A DNA stretch of 64,000 bases from NCBI GenBank assembly GCA_023630585.1, contig CM042555.1:10694001-10758000 (forward strand), read 5' to 3'. The notes beneath the pieces are model-generated. The model made no database searches, was not told the DNA's origin, and worked only from the letters and a program-made list of their open reading frames with translations. This DNA comes from Cranoglanis bouderius (Eukaryota; Chordata; Actinopteri; Siluriformes; Cranoglanididae). Every line of letters starts with the position of its first letter. Position 1 is the first letter of the stretch. This document shows, piece by piece, positions 46,985 through 60,659 of this stretch. The position numbers and the translations under genes are program-made.

Positions 46985-47900
46985 ATAGAGTCAGCTGCAG
47001 AATTATTTGGCACTCTTGGTAAAGATGGGTAAATAGAGGAGCATTTTTTGTGGTTACCCCTGCATTTAGTACTTTTTTGTGCAAACCTTCTTTTGCCAGC
47101 ATATCAGCACTGAGTCTTCTCTTATAGTGCTTGATCAGACTGAAGAATACACAGGGTTTCAATGTGGTTTAGGTCAAGGGACAGGGAAGGCTAGATCAAA
47201 AACTTGACGCTGTGGTCAATGAACCATTTTTGCGTGGATTTAGGCATATGTTTTGGATCATTGTATGATCTAATCACAACCAAGTTGTAGCTTCTTGGCA
47301 GAGGCAGAAAGATTTATATTTATAATCTCCTGGTACTTCATGGAGTCCATGATACCCTGTATCCTCACAAGGTTCAAATGGTCTTTCAAAACAGCCCCAT
47401 AACATCACAGATCACTTCACAGTAGGGATTGGGTTTTTTTCTCTAACCATCCTAGTGCTAGTGTCTAGCATCCTCCAGGCTCCTAAGTTTGTGAGTAGAT
47501 GAAAAAAAAAAAAAAAAAAAGCTTTCTTCTGGCATGACTAACAGATTTTTGTTATGGATATGGAGTCGATCTGGAGAGTTGGTGATCCCAAATGCTACCA
47601 TCTTTTGCAAATCATTAAAGGTCACTGTGAGTTGGTGCAAAATACACTTGCATCCTGTTATAGGCAGGCTCATTGAAGCTTGGGTTGTTGTAAACTTATT
47701 CTCCTAATAGAGGATATCCATCACCTGATTTATGAAGGTCAACACAATTTTGTCTTGTTTCATTTGTGTATTCTCTAATCTTCCCCATGTTGATAGATCA
47801 CAAAGGGGATTTAGCCTTTGTGTCACCTCATATTTATACCGCAGTGCAACAGGAAGTCATTGATTACTGTTTAAGAGTTCCTAAACACTAAAGTAAAATA
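46985..47900 (-). mobile_element. decayed Tc1/mariner-like element
   Basis: It contains 'tcagctgcagaattatttgg', a known style of fish Tc1 end, followed by minus-strand transposase-like blocks with many stops. The boundaries are uncertain. Confidence 0.45.
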
Positions 47901-49638
47901 TGAATTGGAACTTGCTGAGAGACTTGGAAAGAGGGATGTCGATCAAGCATGCTCAGAAAAATACTAGGCCACACCCAGATATTTCAGAGATCGGTCTGGG
48001 CTCCGTTTCCCATAAGCTTTATAAAGATAAGATCATCCTAACTGTGAAAGTCTTTTGTGCACTTCTCTGGCTACAAGCATCAGAATCTTAAAGGCTGTGT
48101 TTGGCTGGCTCTCCACAATTCTGTATCATGAGGAAAATATACTTTTCAACCGAGTGACACAATGAGCGCTTTGTCGTTGTATTGAAAAAAAGGCCACAGC
48201 ATCCAGTCTTTAAAAAGTATTTAAAATGTTTAGTTTGAAGCAGTTAGTGGTGACTAAAGGAGATAATTGCATGTGTTTGCCGACAGGTTGGTTGGTTGTT
48301 TGCAATATCAGTTAAATGGCCTCATTCTGTGAAAGTAGGCAGAATTCTAGTGAATGCTAGAAGTCTGGATTGCGATACTCTGCTTGATCTATCAGTTAAC
48401 AATGCTGCCATACCTGCCATACTTTTGGGAAACTCTGACCTGATTGGTAACAACACCTACAAACAAAAATGTTTTTTTTTCCCTATCATAAAATGCTAAA
48501 ATGTTTTTAATGGTGATTTTAAAAAAATGCAATCATGCATAATAGCTATTAAAACCAAATTGGCAGTGGTTCAGAATCCTACACCAGAAATCAAAGGTTT
48601 GTCCTCATCCATTTTGGTCATTTCACAAATAATTAATGACACAACAGCATGCTGGAGTGAGCTTAAACCTGTCTGACTTCCATTAAAAGTGAACACTCCA
48701 CTTTCCCGCAGCCAACTCTACCGGAACAGCGCATGGCAACCAGCCACCTTGCCTTTTGTTGCCATGACAAATGAGACAACCTTTTGTGTGGTGACGTACA
48801 TGCAGCAAAAAAAGAAAGCTATTTTGGCAGCCCGGCGAAACTCGCCTAGAATCAGTGACAGGGTTTTCCCTGTCAAACCCTGCCAGTGATCTATTAGTAG
48901 CTCATGCTGCCGGAAGAGCCAGCTCAGTGCATACAACCAGCCTCATTCAACACCTTCCAGAAGGTCTTGCTGCTGTTTTGCTGATGCAGCAAACATCAAC
49001 TTTCATTTTATCAAGACAAAGATGCTCCATACATAATCGAAAACAGCTCTTCATTCTGTTCATTCCATTTACCAATAAATGGTTATGATATGCATCGATA
49101 TTCAACACACACTATTGTTTAAGTCGACACTTTTGAGACATTGTGTTGAAGTGCTATAATATGTAAAGGATAAAACACAATGAGGCATGCTGTTATAGGA
49201 AAATAAGTTATGACAGGTTAGTGTGACTGTATAGATGTTTTTTGTTGCTATTTTTAATTAATTAAAGGATGACAAACAATACTTTTTTTTAACAGTTCAT
49301 AGTTATATTTAATGTTGTAGAACGTCAACATGTTAGTTATTACTACTTTCTTTATAACAGCTATAAACATTCAATCACTCACCAGCCTCACTTTTTCTTT
49401 CTCTTGAAGTTAATAAGAGTAAAGAAAGGCAGCTTGTCATGTTACTGAGAAACCTCAAGGCACAAACTCCTGTCCTGAAGACACTCCCATGTTGGAAAAC
49501 TTACTGACTGTTACAAAACACTGTCATCTGAGAATAATAAATGTTAAACAGCCATCACCTGCTGTTATAGAAAATCAATCAATGAGTGGTATAAAAACTA
49601 ATACAGCATTTTAGCATCCGTCACTCGACTTCTTATTC

Positions 49639-49940
49639 AGTCCATACAGGATTTCGCGTTTTTGTGCTTTTTTTGCAGAAAACTACCCGAATTGGCGAAA
49701 TCACAAAATAGTTTTGCACGGTCTTTCACAGTGATGTTTGTTGGTAAATGAGACCTTTTATCGAAGAGGGCTTTGGCTGAATGCGTGTTATGATGACATC
49801 ATGACGTGTCTTGGCCTAAATCTGCGGACAATCTGCAGTAATTCCATAAAAATTCCAAGCTCCTCCGAATACTGCAGAGTTTCTTTGATTTTGCATTAAT
49901 TTCTGCTATCGCAAAATAGCTAAATCCTGGAGGGTCTGCT
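49639..49940 (-). mobile_element. non-autonomous hAT-type element, copy 3
   Basis: Ends 'cagtccatacaggatttcgc' and 'atcctggagggtctg' are inverted. The interior is the complement of 8594-8820 and of 1-230. 'cttatt' on both sides may be the remnant of an 8-bp target duplication. Confidence 0.65.
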
Positions 49941-52123
49941 TATTTATTTAAACGTGATTTGTGAATTCTCATTTATTCAAAAGTGATTTGTGAAGGTCAG
50001 TTTAAATTTGACCATCTTTAAAAAAAAAAATAATGAAAATGAGGTTATTTAAAACAGTTTTAAAAAATCTCTTATGAAAATGTCTTTAAGTATTGTGATA
50101 TGATATACTTGTATATAATATATATTATAAAATACAAATTAAATTAAATCATAAGTACCTTTTTTTTTTTTTTTTTTAAACCAAAGAATCCACTATATAC
50201 TGGAATGCACCAATGCAACTTTTTACAACACTCAGAGCTCTACGTGTTAGCAATTTTTTTTTTTTTTTTTTTTTGACAAGTTATGCAAAACAGCAGAGAT
50301 GGTGGCAGACCTCAAAAGAATTTATGTCCTGTGTTCACATTGAAGATCGTTACCGTGTCCATCAACAGAACAAGCATTCACATCATAAAATACATCAACA
50401 AATCAAAATATGTCATAAGTTTAGACCATGTATAGTCCAGTGCGCACGCATTATTACGACAGGGCATGGTGCAGGGAATCAACGTCAATTACTTTTGATC
50501 TATTTATAGTTAAATTTAATGTTATGGAACAATAACAATGCAGATTAGTTCCTGTGATCAGTTACGCTATCACATCTATAACGATAACATGCCAGAATGA
50601 GTGCATTAATATAAATCTATGATTTGAATTATGGCAGCACTACTGTCAGAGCTGCTATAACAGAAAATGTATCAACCATCTGACCAATAAGATGAGTCTT
50701 CAACAGCACTGTGGTATAAATAGTCATAAATTCCTCTAGTACATTTATACTCTAATAAGCTAGCTGAGAAGGAATTACATCAGGATGGGTGTCACTATTG
50801 CACATTAATGCGTTGGGATCACAAACCTATTTTTAGCCAATGAACACACAAATCTGATGAGAAGCTGAAGTGCAGAATGATGTCATCAAAATTGTTGATC
50901 CGTATTGGTGGTAGAGCGAGACTGTAAATTTTGAAAACATATTCTATGTAATTCTATGTAAACATATATCTAAATGCAAATTTTGTCATTGTTTTCTAGC
51001 ACACTAGCTTATAAAGAACGCTAAAGCTAACATATTCATACTAAAAGACACAAAATTTCTACATTTTGATTTCATGGGGACTTTAAATCAATCGAGGACT
51101 TGTAGTTATTAGCCTGTTTGTCCAGTTACTTGAAGTAAACAAGTTTAATCCAAAATGCAGGAACTAGAAAATAAATAAATAAATAAACAAACCTTTAGGC
51201 CTACATAATGTCAGCTTGGACGTTGGATAATTCAGGAATACAAATCTCCATGGCTCCAATAAACAGCCATGAAATAAACTGTACATTTTAATATTTAGCC
51301 AAATATTTGACTAGCTGTATTATGTTCAGAGGGGGTCCATGAAATTTATTTTACATTAATTTCACAAGGGTCTTCGCCTTGGAAAAAGTTTGAGCACCCC
51401 TGTTGTAGTGCTACTGTGTTGTTTGTTTTCTTGTTTGTTTGTTTATAACTGGGCGTTACCCTCGAATATCAAACAGTTTGTACAGAAGAGACGCTCACGA
51501 GACTTTAGAGGTAAAATGAGGGTGTTGTCCGAGTTTGTACTGCAGTTTAAACAACACATGCGCTATTTTCTTATTTTCTATTTAAAGATTTTGCTAAAAG
51601 AAGCGATGCAGTAGGCCACCTCCTTGTGTTGATAGCTCTTAGCCTGCAGCAGTGATGGGCGCGAGGCCGCAGTGAATGACATCACTCTGTATTGATCTCT
51701 CAGTGAGGCCGTGTAAACACTGCAGCCACATCTGGAAGCTACTCACACTACTGCTCGAGACTTGTCAAAATATCACTTATTAAATCATTTATTCAAAAAA
51801 AAAAAAAAAAAAAAGAAGAAGAAGAAGAAACAAATATGAGCCTCCTGTTCTGGGCTCTAATGGCTGTAGCTTACAAACAAATCTCTTATCAATGCTATCA
51901 AGCTAAATGTTATGGATCCACACTGCCACTGCCGTTTTGAACCATGAATTCAAACAGGATACAGCTATTCAGCCTGTCAGCACTGATTTGGGTAACTCCT
52001 TTGTTTTCTCCACTATCACCAAACCGTTAAAAAACAAGAAACAAGATGTGTGGCGTTAAACGCAAATATAACAAATTAAACACAGAATAAAATGCCCTCT
52101 CGGTTGCACTACTTACACAACAC

Positions 52124-52330
52124 CAGTCCCGGCTTGTTGTTGCCGTCGACACACCGAGATGTTTTTTTAGGTTTCGAGTCCACAGCTGGGGGAATACAAT
52201 AAAAAAAAAAACACGACTTTGTTTATGTCAAGAATACCACCGTCACCAAAACAAAACAAAAAACTAGAATAAACGCTAGTGAAGATATTGGGCGTTTTAA
52301 ATAAAGCAGACCGCTGTTCAGTCGCTGTGC
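52124..52330 (-). promoter_or_regulatory. hras: tentative hras 5' noncoding exon and promoter
   Basis: On the minus strand a consensus-like donor (GTAAGT at about 52123) ends a short GC-richer stretch ('gtgtgtcgacggcaacaaca'). Further upstream near 52320-52370 the DNA is locally CpG-containing. hras needs an upstream noncoding exon, and this is the best candidate by eye; no transcript evidence. Confidence 0.3.
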
Positions 52331-52495
52331 TTTGGCTGCACTACAGCGCGCTGCCGCCCAGGTTCGAATCTACCGTTAACAGAGAGGGGTTGCCAGATTG
52401 GAGGAAAAGCTTTATAGCAGAATATGGTTTACGACGAGGGTGGTTTGTTTGAGGGGGAGTACTGAGGTAAACCTTGCGATCCAAAAGACAGTGTG

Positions 52496-52514
52496 TATAT
52501 ATATATATATACAC

Positions 52515-52561
<47 letters not shown>
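52496..52561. repeat. (AT)n microsatellite
   Basis: AT units with a short ACAC interruption. Confidence 0.9.
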
Positions 52562-52563
<2 letters not shown>

Positions 52564-52830
52564 CCTTGCACCTCCGGGGTTGGGGATTTGACTCCCGCCT
52601 TCTCCCTGTGTGTGTAGAGTTTGCATGTTCTCCCAGTGCTTCGGGGGTTTCCTCGGGGTACTCCAGTTTCCTCCCCCAGTCCAAAAGTCATGCGTTGTAG
52701 GCTGACTGTCATTTCAAGATTGTCAGTAGTGTGTGAATGGGTGTGTGAATATGTGTGCGATTGTGCCCTGCGATGGGTTGACACCCTGTCCAGAGTGTCC
52801 TCTGCCTTGTGCCCTGAGTCCCCTGGGATA
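52562..52830 (-). repeat. dispersed teleost repeat, copy 8
   Basis: Minus-strand copy starting 'ttgccttgcacctccggggt' and ending near 'cctgggatag'. Confidence 0.75.
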
Positions 52831-52984
52831 GATGTGGGCCCAGACAAAACAAGCCAAAACTCAGCCTAAAACCGGCTTGTTGCGTGTGGACCAGATATGG
52901 CCCATACGACCTTTGCCATTGCCAGAACTGAGCCATATGTTCCATAGTTGGCCCAGATGAGGCCCAGAAATGTATGCTATCTGG

Positions 52985-52986
<2 letters not shown>

Positions 52987-53029
<43 letters not shown>

Positions 53030-53067
53030 TAATAATAATAATAATAATAACAACAACAACAACAACA
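52987..53067. repeat. (AAT)n then (AAC)n microsatellite
   Basis: About 20 AAT units with one TGAT break, then AAC units. Confidence 0.95.
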
Positions 53068-53099
53068 CAGTCCTGGGTTACTGAGTTTATGGAGTTTCA

Positions 53100-56000
53100 C
53101 ATGTTTTCACTGTATCCATGAGGATGGTAATTTGTGGAAACTGACAAGCACTGTAAGAGGACCTTAATTACTACTCCACCATGAACAATATCTTACAATG
53201 CTTTCCTTTCCCTTAAGCGCCAGAAAAAATATAATCACTATGTAACACAATATCCTTTTCACGTTTGCAATTTTCTATTAGGCTAACATTAACAGAGGTG
53301 GATCCTCCCCAAATATCTAAAAGGGGATTCTGACTTATAGCACTCTTTCCACCAGATGGCGTGTTATGGCTGCATTTACAGTGCTTCTTCACTGAACAAT
53401 GGGGCCCACCACAGCTTGACAGCAAATGTAAACCCAGTGCTATGTGTAACCTAGCCAAGCGCACATGATGCTTTCCTAATACACATAGTAAAATTTTTTC
53501 ACCAGTACAGTTCAGCTCAGCAAATTACCCCAAATCCTCCATGTTGTTGCTTTTCCACCACCAAGAAAGCTGTGCCATAATTAAGTAGGCGTGCAGAATT
53601 TGGTTGATGTTCTTGATTTAACATTCAAGATTCTAGTTTTATTTGTCACATACAAAGAGTTACACAAACTACAATCTATATCCATATAGTGTTTATAGTT
53701 AATTCTTGGTAGCAAGTTTCTTAACTTTGCAACAGGTGCCATGTGCACCAAGCCGGAACAGTGAAGCTAAAAATAGTGCAGATTGATCAAAAATATTGCC
53801 ACAAAATCATCCTGATTGATGTCTCTAGTTGGAATTGTTTTGCTATGAGAACAAACATTTTCTAGTGTAGCATCTGCAAACGTTTCTCACTATTTTCAAA
53901 AGTCCTTTTTTGGCCAACAATTTAAATAATTTAAACAGTTTTAAATGACAATTTAATGTTTCTGATTAATTTTGTTTTTACCCACAGTAACATTTTCATA
54001 TCACTATTTAGGATTATGTTACATTTCTTCCCCTTGATCCAAAATCCTCCATCTTCTACTTGGGGCTGAAGCCAAATTGCTTCCTATTCACTTTGTTTGG
54101 GAATAACATGGAGCTTAATGCCCTACTTAGTGCCCTCAAATGGTGTAGAAAGACATTTGATATTCAGCTATAGAAAAAGACCAGAGCTTTGTCCTCTACG
54201 ACTGAAAATAACCACCTGGCAGGGTTGCCAAGATGGCCTCAGAGTGGACATACAGACATTAATCTGGATGATTCTGTGATGACTGTGATCAATCAGTGGC
54301 CTGCAATATTTTTAACTCTGTCTGCATGTCCCTTGGCGAGTGTAGTACCTGGGCAAGAAACCCGGGTATTAGATTCAGAATGGCGCATGTAATAGTATTG
54401 CATGGCTTGCTTGGTGGTAGAAATGGAGGCGCATGGGTAATTTGCCAAGCCTTACCACACTGTCCTGTAGAAAAGCTCTATGACTTACACTTCTTGCCCA
54501 GGTACCATGAAAGCCAAGAAGCTCCTCCTACTTTCACAGGTAACTATGTGAGTTATGTGGGAAAGTGACACGCACTTGGCCAGGATACGCCTGGCTCCAC
54601 ATTTGCTGCCAAGCCTTGTTGAGCCATGCTGTTCAGTGGAGAAGTGTTATTAGGTGACTGTTTCATTGCATTGTTCCTGGGTTGTCTTTTTCTGCCATGT
54701 TCTGAATACAGTGTAATGCAATAAACCCCATGAACTGGAGACTGAACACTCAGAATGCTTACTCTTACAATGCACTAGTGGGCAAACCACACTGAAATAA
54801 TAGGGCCTAATATTAATGACCCTCAAGTTCTCCTAAAAACCTCCATACGTGAATACTAACAGGTTCAGTATATCAGCAAATTGTAACTGTGTCTATCTGA
54901 TCTTTTCATTTTTCTGAATAAATCACATAAGTAAGCGAGAAAAAGAACTCTATTAATTCATTTGCAGCTCTGGATATGATTCTCTTTTTTATTTTTCACT
55001 CTGCTTGACCTTCAAATAGATATTCTTATAGACAGTGTTAATTTGTATTTTTGTATTGTATTTTTGTACTTTTGTATTATCCTGCCCGAGGACATAGAAA
55101 ATATACAGGATATAGGGTACAACACCAAATCTGGCAACCCTGTCTCTACTGCTGCAGCCCACGCCCAAACTCAACAGCTCAGAGCTGCAGCTCTTCTGGC
55201 CTTCACTAATGTTCCATCCGAAGCCATTCAAGCATGAAAAGATCGCTTCATTGTACTTAACAACAGTCTCTAAAAGCCATACATCAAGTCAATCAGTTTT
55301 TTAAAAGTTATTTATTGGCTGTATTAAGCACTGCTACCTCTGAAAAGCTTATCAGAGGAGTATTTCTGGTCTTTAAGTCAATCATGTATAGTAGTTGCTT
55401 CACTGCTAGGTGCTCTAAGTAATGATAATATATAGATTGTAAATATGGACAGTTATATATTGAATAAATATGAATGAAAGTACTAAAGGGCTCCTGAGAA
55501 TGTAAACACCTCTTTCCTTATAAATCCAGCTCAGCACTGCAGTAATGTGGACAATTAAGATGTATTATTTTACATGTGTGAACGAAGTATTTTTGCATTT
55601 TTAATCAATCATAAAGACCCAGTTGCATGGTACACAGACTTCCAGTAGAGTGCAGCAGTACACGTTTTATGGCGAGACAGGAAACAACTCTCTTCTGAAC
55701 CACAGCAGACTCAAATTTCGTCCTAGGCCAGTGTGTAGAAGTTTATCAGGCTTGACTAGTATATTAGCTCTCCGTACACAGCATACAGTTGAATACAAGT
55801 GAAATGATCACTTCTGTCACAAAATCAGGAAAACCTCTTCTGTATGTTATCTGGTATTAGTGGAACTGGATTAAAAAATTTACAGTATTAGTGTGCCACC
55901 AAATATCACAGCATTCAGTAGCCTGCATCATATCATTTTTCAAAAGACTATTTTAAATAACACCAAATACTACAGCAGTGTGTAACTATTAAATGATTTG

Positions 56001-56200
56001 TTTTGAGAAAACTGCTCATCTTTTTTTAATGGACAAGGTGAACATATTGATGCTTTTCACGTCTTCAAAAAGTAATAATAGTAATAATAATAATAACAAC
56101 AACAAGGTCATTCACAAAGACTAACAGTAAGCAAGTATAATCATATATTCACATATATAGCTACATATATCCAGATAATATATTCATATACTTATTCTGT
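53100..56200. other. intergenic, no gene recognised
   Basis: No exon supported. 55080-55237 has a plus-strand open stretch with a low-complexity protein-like run (STAAAHAQTQQLRAAALLAF), but no splice or family support. Confidence 0.4.
53349..53363 (+). promoter_or_regulatory. CTCF-like motif
   Basis: CCACCAGATGGCGTG matches 13 of 15 positions of CCASYAGRKGGCRSY. It lies about 1 kb beyond the candidate hras promoter. Prediction only. Confidence 0.35.
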
Positions 56201-56204
56201 ACCA

Positions 56205-56450
56205 CTATACATTTTCTGTACCACTTATTCTACACAAGATCACAGGGAGCCTATCCCAGAGGACTTGGGGCACAAGGCAGGGGACACAATCACACACATT
56301 ACAGATAATTTACAAATGCCAATCAGCCAACAGTGCATGTCTTTGGACTGGGGGAGGAAACCTCAGTAAATGCAAGCTCCACACACGCACGTTCGGGCAT
56401 TGAACCTCCAACCCCAGAGGTGCGGGGCAAGCGTGCTAACCACTAAGCCA
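56205..56450 (+). repeat. dispersed teleost repeat, copy 9
   Basis: 'ttctgtaccacttattctac' to 'gtgctaaccactaagcc'. Confidence 0.75.
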
Positions 56451-56639
56451 AATGGAGGTATGAGCAGTTGGATAAAGATAGAATGAGATTCCAGAAAACA
56501 GATACAGAGATAATATATAGAAGGTACCCTGTTTTAAAAATAATAAATAGGGATGTACTCTTTGTATGTAGTATACTGTATGTATAGCATACTACATATA
56601 GCATAGTATCACATATGTATAGTACTTAAAATGTTAATT

Positions 56640-56950
56640 TCCTTAATATGGAGGTGCAGCGAGCTTCACAACTCCAGAGTCTCTGGTTCGATCCTGAACC
56701 TGAGTGTATATCTTCGCAGAGTTTTGAAGTTTCATGGGTTTCTGCCGGTTTCCTCCCACCCAAAAACCTGGTAGTAGGTGGATTGGCGTTTGCTCTTAGA
56801 TAAGAATGTATGTGTGAATGTGTGTGTGTATGGTGCCTTGTGATGTACTGGTGTCCCATCCAGGGTGAATTCCTGCCTCACACCCAGTGTTACCGGAATA
56901 CGCTCTGGATCTACCATGACTCTGACCAGGATAAAGCGCTTACTGAAGAT
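56640..56950 (-). repeat. dispersed teleost repeat, copy 10
   Basis: Minus-strand copy with 'gtttcctcccacccaaaaac', 'gtcccatccagggtgaattc' and the right end 'ccaggataaagcgcttactg'. Confidence 0.7.
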
Positions 56951-57438
56951 GAATGAATGAATAATATGTTATAAAATCATACCAATATATTTTTCACATC
57001 ACAACCGATCCCACATGTGCTTCCCAGACATTCTGTATATAAGGATCTTAACATATAGAAGACATTAAACTTGTTTGTAAAGTGATGATAAAGCACATAA
57101 ACCACACAGTTATGTTAACTGCAACTGGCTGTAGGGGTTACTGAGCTAAGTGAGAGACTGGGGAAAAGAAAAGTTCAGCTGCCTTCTCTGAGTCAGTAAT
57201 CCTTGCCCTCCATGTCTCCTTTTCTGCTGAAAGCCCGTCACATGGTCTTTTGTCTGTCCCACCATGACAGCTTCCCATTGGCTGAATTGCTTGAAAAAGC
57301 ATCCGTATCCAAGGCAACGGAGAGCTGCAGCTCCTCTTCACTCGAATGCTGAGGCCTTGGCTAAGTCACCCTGATCCATTTTTACCTCCTGTCTGTGTTT
57401 CTTTGTCTTTTCTCACTCTATCTTTAACATTTTGCCCC

Positions 57439-57462
57439 ATGGACATCGAGAGTCTAGACCAG
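57439..57462 (+). other. orphan exon candidate (ATG to donor, 8 codons)
   Basis: ATG followed by a frame MDIESLDQ, ending CAG at a consensus donor GTGAGT. Upstream (57150-57400) is GC-richer with 'ccaaggcaacgg', a possible RFX-type half site. The gene is not recognised and no next exon was found. Confidence 0.2.
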
Positions 57463-58046
57463 GTGAGTCTATTGACAAGGTCCTGTTGATTGTTTGGTTT
57501 TTCCTGAAAGACATACTCACATTTATGCTCAGTATTTCCTGTGTGTGGTGCTGACTTCACAAAATTAACCTTTTTTGGTGCAAATGTCATGTAATATTTA
57601 AGTGCTCCACCTCAGTCATGCTGTTTATAGCCACTGGCCATGTTTATAAGTTGAAAATAAGTACTCTTAAAATTTTCTTGAAATTTTCTGGAAAAGGATC
57701 AGTTTATATCAGCTTATCTCCTTTTGTAATCTAAATTCAGTGGGAAGCGTGTGAACCATAGCAGCTGAAAGACTGAATTGAATAGAGAGAAAGAGTTGCT
57801 TTTTTAATTTGAGGTATGATAACTATATAACCCAGTATTAGTGCGCATATCAATTCAACTTCACATTTTCAAATAGGAAATATTATACTGCAGTAGTCCA
57901 AGTACTCTTTTTTTCTTCTACATTTGGAAAACCTAGTAATTTCACCTGTTATGGTTACTCATTTAAAAGTGGGCTGCCCTTTTTCATTGTTCTAATCTAA
58001 ACAAATTTAATAGGCACATGTGTGATATCACTGTCTATTACACTAT

Positions 58047-58464
58047 ATGGACTATGTTTACATGCACATCAAATTCTATTTAAGGTCTATATTCGGGTTG
58101 CAGCCATATTCCGAATACGATGTTTATATGCATACAGGTATCAGAATATTCCTATATACAGTACATGGTTGTTGTAAGTATGCCTGAATTGCCACTCCTA
58201 AATACCTAACCTACAGCTAAGCATCAACTAAGACACAATTCCTTTTGGACCAAGCATGTGCTTATATCTCCTTTCAGTGGATTTCCTGAAGATGTTTACA
58301 TGCAACAAATCTCTGATTAAAACAGCCAATTTGGAGAATCAGAATATTGTCTTTTTCTGAATCGGGCATTCAGACTGCAGTGCTTACATGACTCAATACT
58401 AATTAGAATATTGACAAATTCTGATTAATATCGGAACATTGGTGTGCATGTAAACGTAGTCATG
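58047..58464. mobile_element. MITE with 'actatgtttacatgcac' inverted ends
   Basis: The left end at 58051-58067 is the near complement of 'gtgcatgtaaacgtagt' at 58444-58460. Non-coding core. Confidence 0.65.
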
Positions 58465-58930
58465 GTAGCATAAGTATGTTGGATTTCTTATTAATTTTAT
58501 ACCATGATACGTGTATGTCACACACACTACATATGTACAGTATATTAGACCCACCCTCTTACAGATAGCAAAAGTATGAAGTTGATTTATGAGCACAGAC
58601 ATTCTTTTTTTTTTTTTTTTTTTTTTAATATTGTGTTCACACATGATCTATAGTTTCTTCTAAATCCAGATGAAAAGCATATCTGCTTAACCTGGCCTAT
58701 GTAGTTCAAAGGCCTTTTATCTTTTTTTTTTTTTTTTTTTTTTAAAGTTATTATCTTTTATCAAACTTGCTTTTCACAATTTGGGTCATTTTCATAGATT
58801 TATAGTTACTTCCTCAATCATGGTAAACTGATTCATCATTGTGCTTTACCATAAACACTTTGCTTAATTGTTCAAATTGTTGTAAGCAATTTGAATTGAA
58901 TGTCAGGCTTGAAATTAAAAAAATAACACA

Positions 58931-58935
<5 letters not shown>

Positions 58936-59019
<84 letters not shown>
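58936..59019. repeat. (CA)n microsatellite
   Basis: About 41 CA units. Confidence 0.95.
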
Positions 59020-59021
<2 letters not shown>

Positions 59022-59727
59022 AATATAAATCTTTGCTCAGAGTTAATGAGACATCTGAATTTCTGTTATGTCTTCTGAGGATGAAGAAAAGACGTGTTGT
59101 TATATGTAAGACCTCCACCTTCTCTGGTCAGTCAGTGCTCACTGCATATCTTCCTACACTACTAAATCCAAACACATGACATAATCTTTCACTGCAGCTT
59201 GTTTAACATGTGCAAGATGGTCCATTGTCAGTATCAGAGCTGGTAAGGCTGATAACACTGTGTAATGGAAATCAGGGACAGACAGTTGATAGGTACACAG
59301 TAATCACATACTGTTCCATGTCATGGCTCAGTTGTAAGGCTGACATGGTCTTACATAGTAATTGTAGTGAAATAAAGAAACAGAATAACAGTAAATGTGT
59401 GTGTGTGGTCAGTGCTTCTTGTGAGGATGTACATATCTTGCTAAAATCCACAGAATAATTCTGAATGTGACAGCTTATGATTTGGAGGTTGATCAGAAGA
59501 CTCCAGTATTTAGGTGGTTGATCTGGGCTATGAGCTTGTGTGGGTGTAACCTAGAATTTGTCATTTCTCATTCAAACTTTAAGATAATCTATTTTTACAT
59601 GACAAAGGAGTCATTTGCATATAAGTGTTGAGCCAAGACATTGCTTTTTGAATCACTGCTCCTAGCAACGCTGAAAAAATAGCAACATGTGCATATTTCC
59701 TTTAATAATAATAATTATCATTATAAA

Positions 59728-59747
59728 GTGTGTGTGTGTGTGTGTGT

Positions 59748-59799
<52 letters not shown>
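59728..59799. repeat. (GT)n microsatellite
   Basis: GT run with one GA interruption. Confidence 0.95.
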
Positions 59800-59802
<3 letters not shown>

Positions 59803-59914
59803 GTAATTGTCCATAAGTAAATAAATCTGCATATACTAAAAAGATATGAGGGGTGAAGGAACTTCATTGTATCATACTGTACCATATTGTATCAAAGAGA
59901 GGAAGGACCTCATA

Positions 59915-60180
59915 TAGTACTCTCAGGAAAAAAGGGTACTAAACTGTTCCTTTTCTTTCTGCTGAAGTGATTTCCTCTGAGGATATCTTTTATATGTTTA
60001 TTTTGTGTCTTTGCCTGGAAAGGTGAATATTATACCTTGAATGAGTTGCTTTAAAAAACTAATGAAAGGTATAACAGTGGTCTTTAAGGTTCAATTATAT
60101 ACCTTAACACAGTTTTAATGGTACGCTATACTCATGTTTCATTTCATCTCATTTAGTACCCTTTTTGAGAGGGTGTACTG
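59915..60180. mobile_element. MITE with 'ctctcaggaaaaaagggtac' inverted ends
   Basis: The left end 'tactctcaggaaaaaagggt' and right end 'accctttttgagagggtgta' are complementary. It contains internal 'aaggttcaattatatacctt' words found in fish MITEs. Confidence 0.6.
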
Positions 60181-60600
60181 TATGTTTGCATCAAAATAAC
60201 GCATTCTAGTTATTTCTGTATAATGTAGGTAAGGTTTGCATTGTTATTTGTAAGCAACACTGTGTTGCCATAGTTGTTCCAAAACTTCAAAAGAGAGAGC
60301 GAGAGACACAGAGACACAGAGTGAGAGAGAGAGAGATTAAATAGGAAGTGCATTTTTTATGATTCTTACCTGTGGGAGGGGAGGAGCATGGAAAAGCTGT
60401 GGTATGTGCCAGCATAGCATAGTAGTTAGAAGAGGAAAGAAGGAGAAAGAGAGTCACTTTTTGAGGCTTAGACAGCCTCGTTCTCTATATTTAGTAGAAA
60501 TCAACAAAACACCTGTTGGAAATTATTGGATTTTTCCCCCCTTTTCCGTACCTACGGAGCAGTATTGAAGGTGGCTGATCCTTTCTTTGGTTTCGCTCAG

Positions 60601-60649
60601 AATGGTGATCGGAAAAGCTGTTGCTCAGGAGACAGGGTTCAGCTCTAAG
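60601..60649 (+). other. orphan exon candidate, acceptor to donor
   Basis: A pyrimidine-rich acceptor (ctttggtttcgctcag) precedes 49 bases ending at a GTAAAT donor. One frame reads MVIGKAVAQETGFSSK from an ATG at 60602. The gene is not recognised; it may be a first coding exon of a gene to the right. Confidence 0.25.
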
Positions 60650-60659
60650 GTAAATATAG

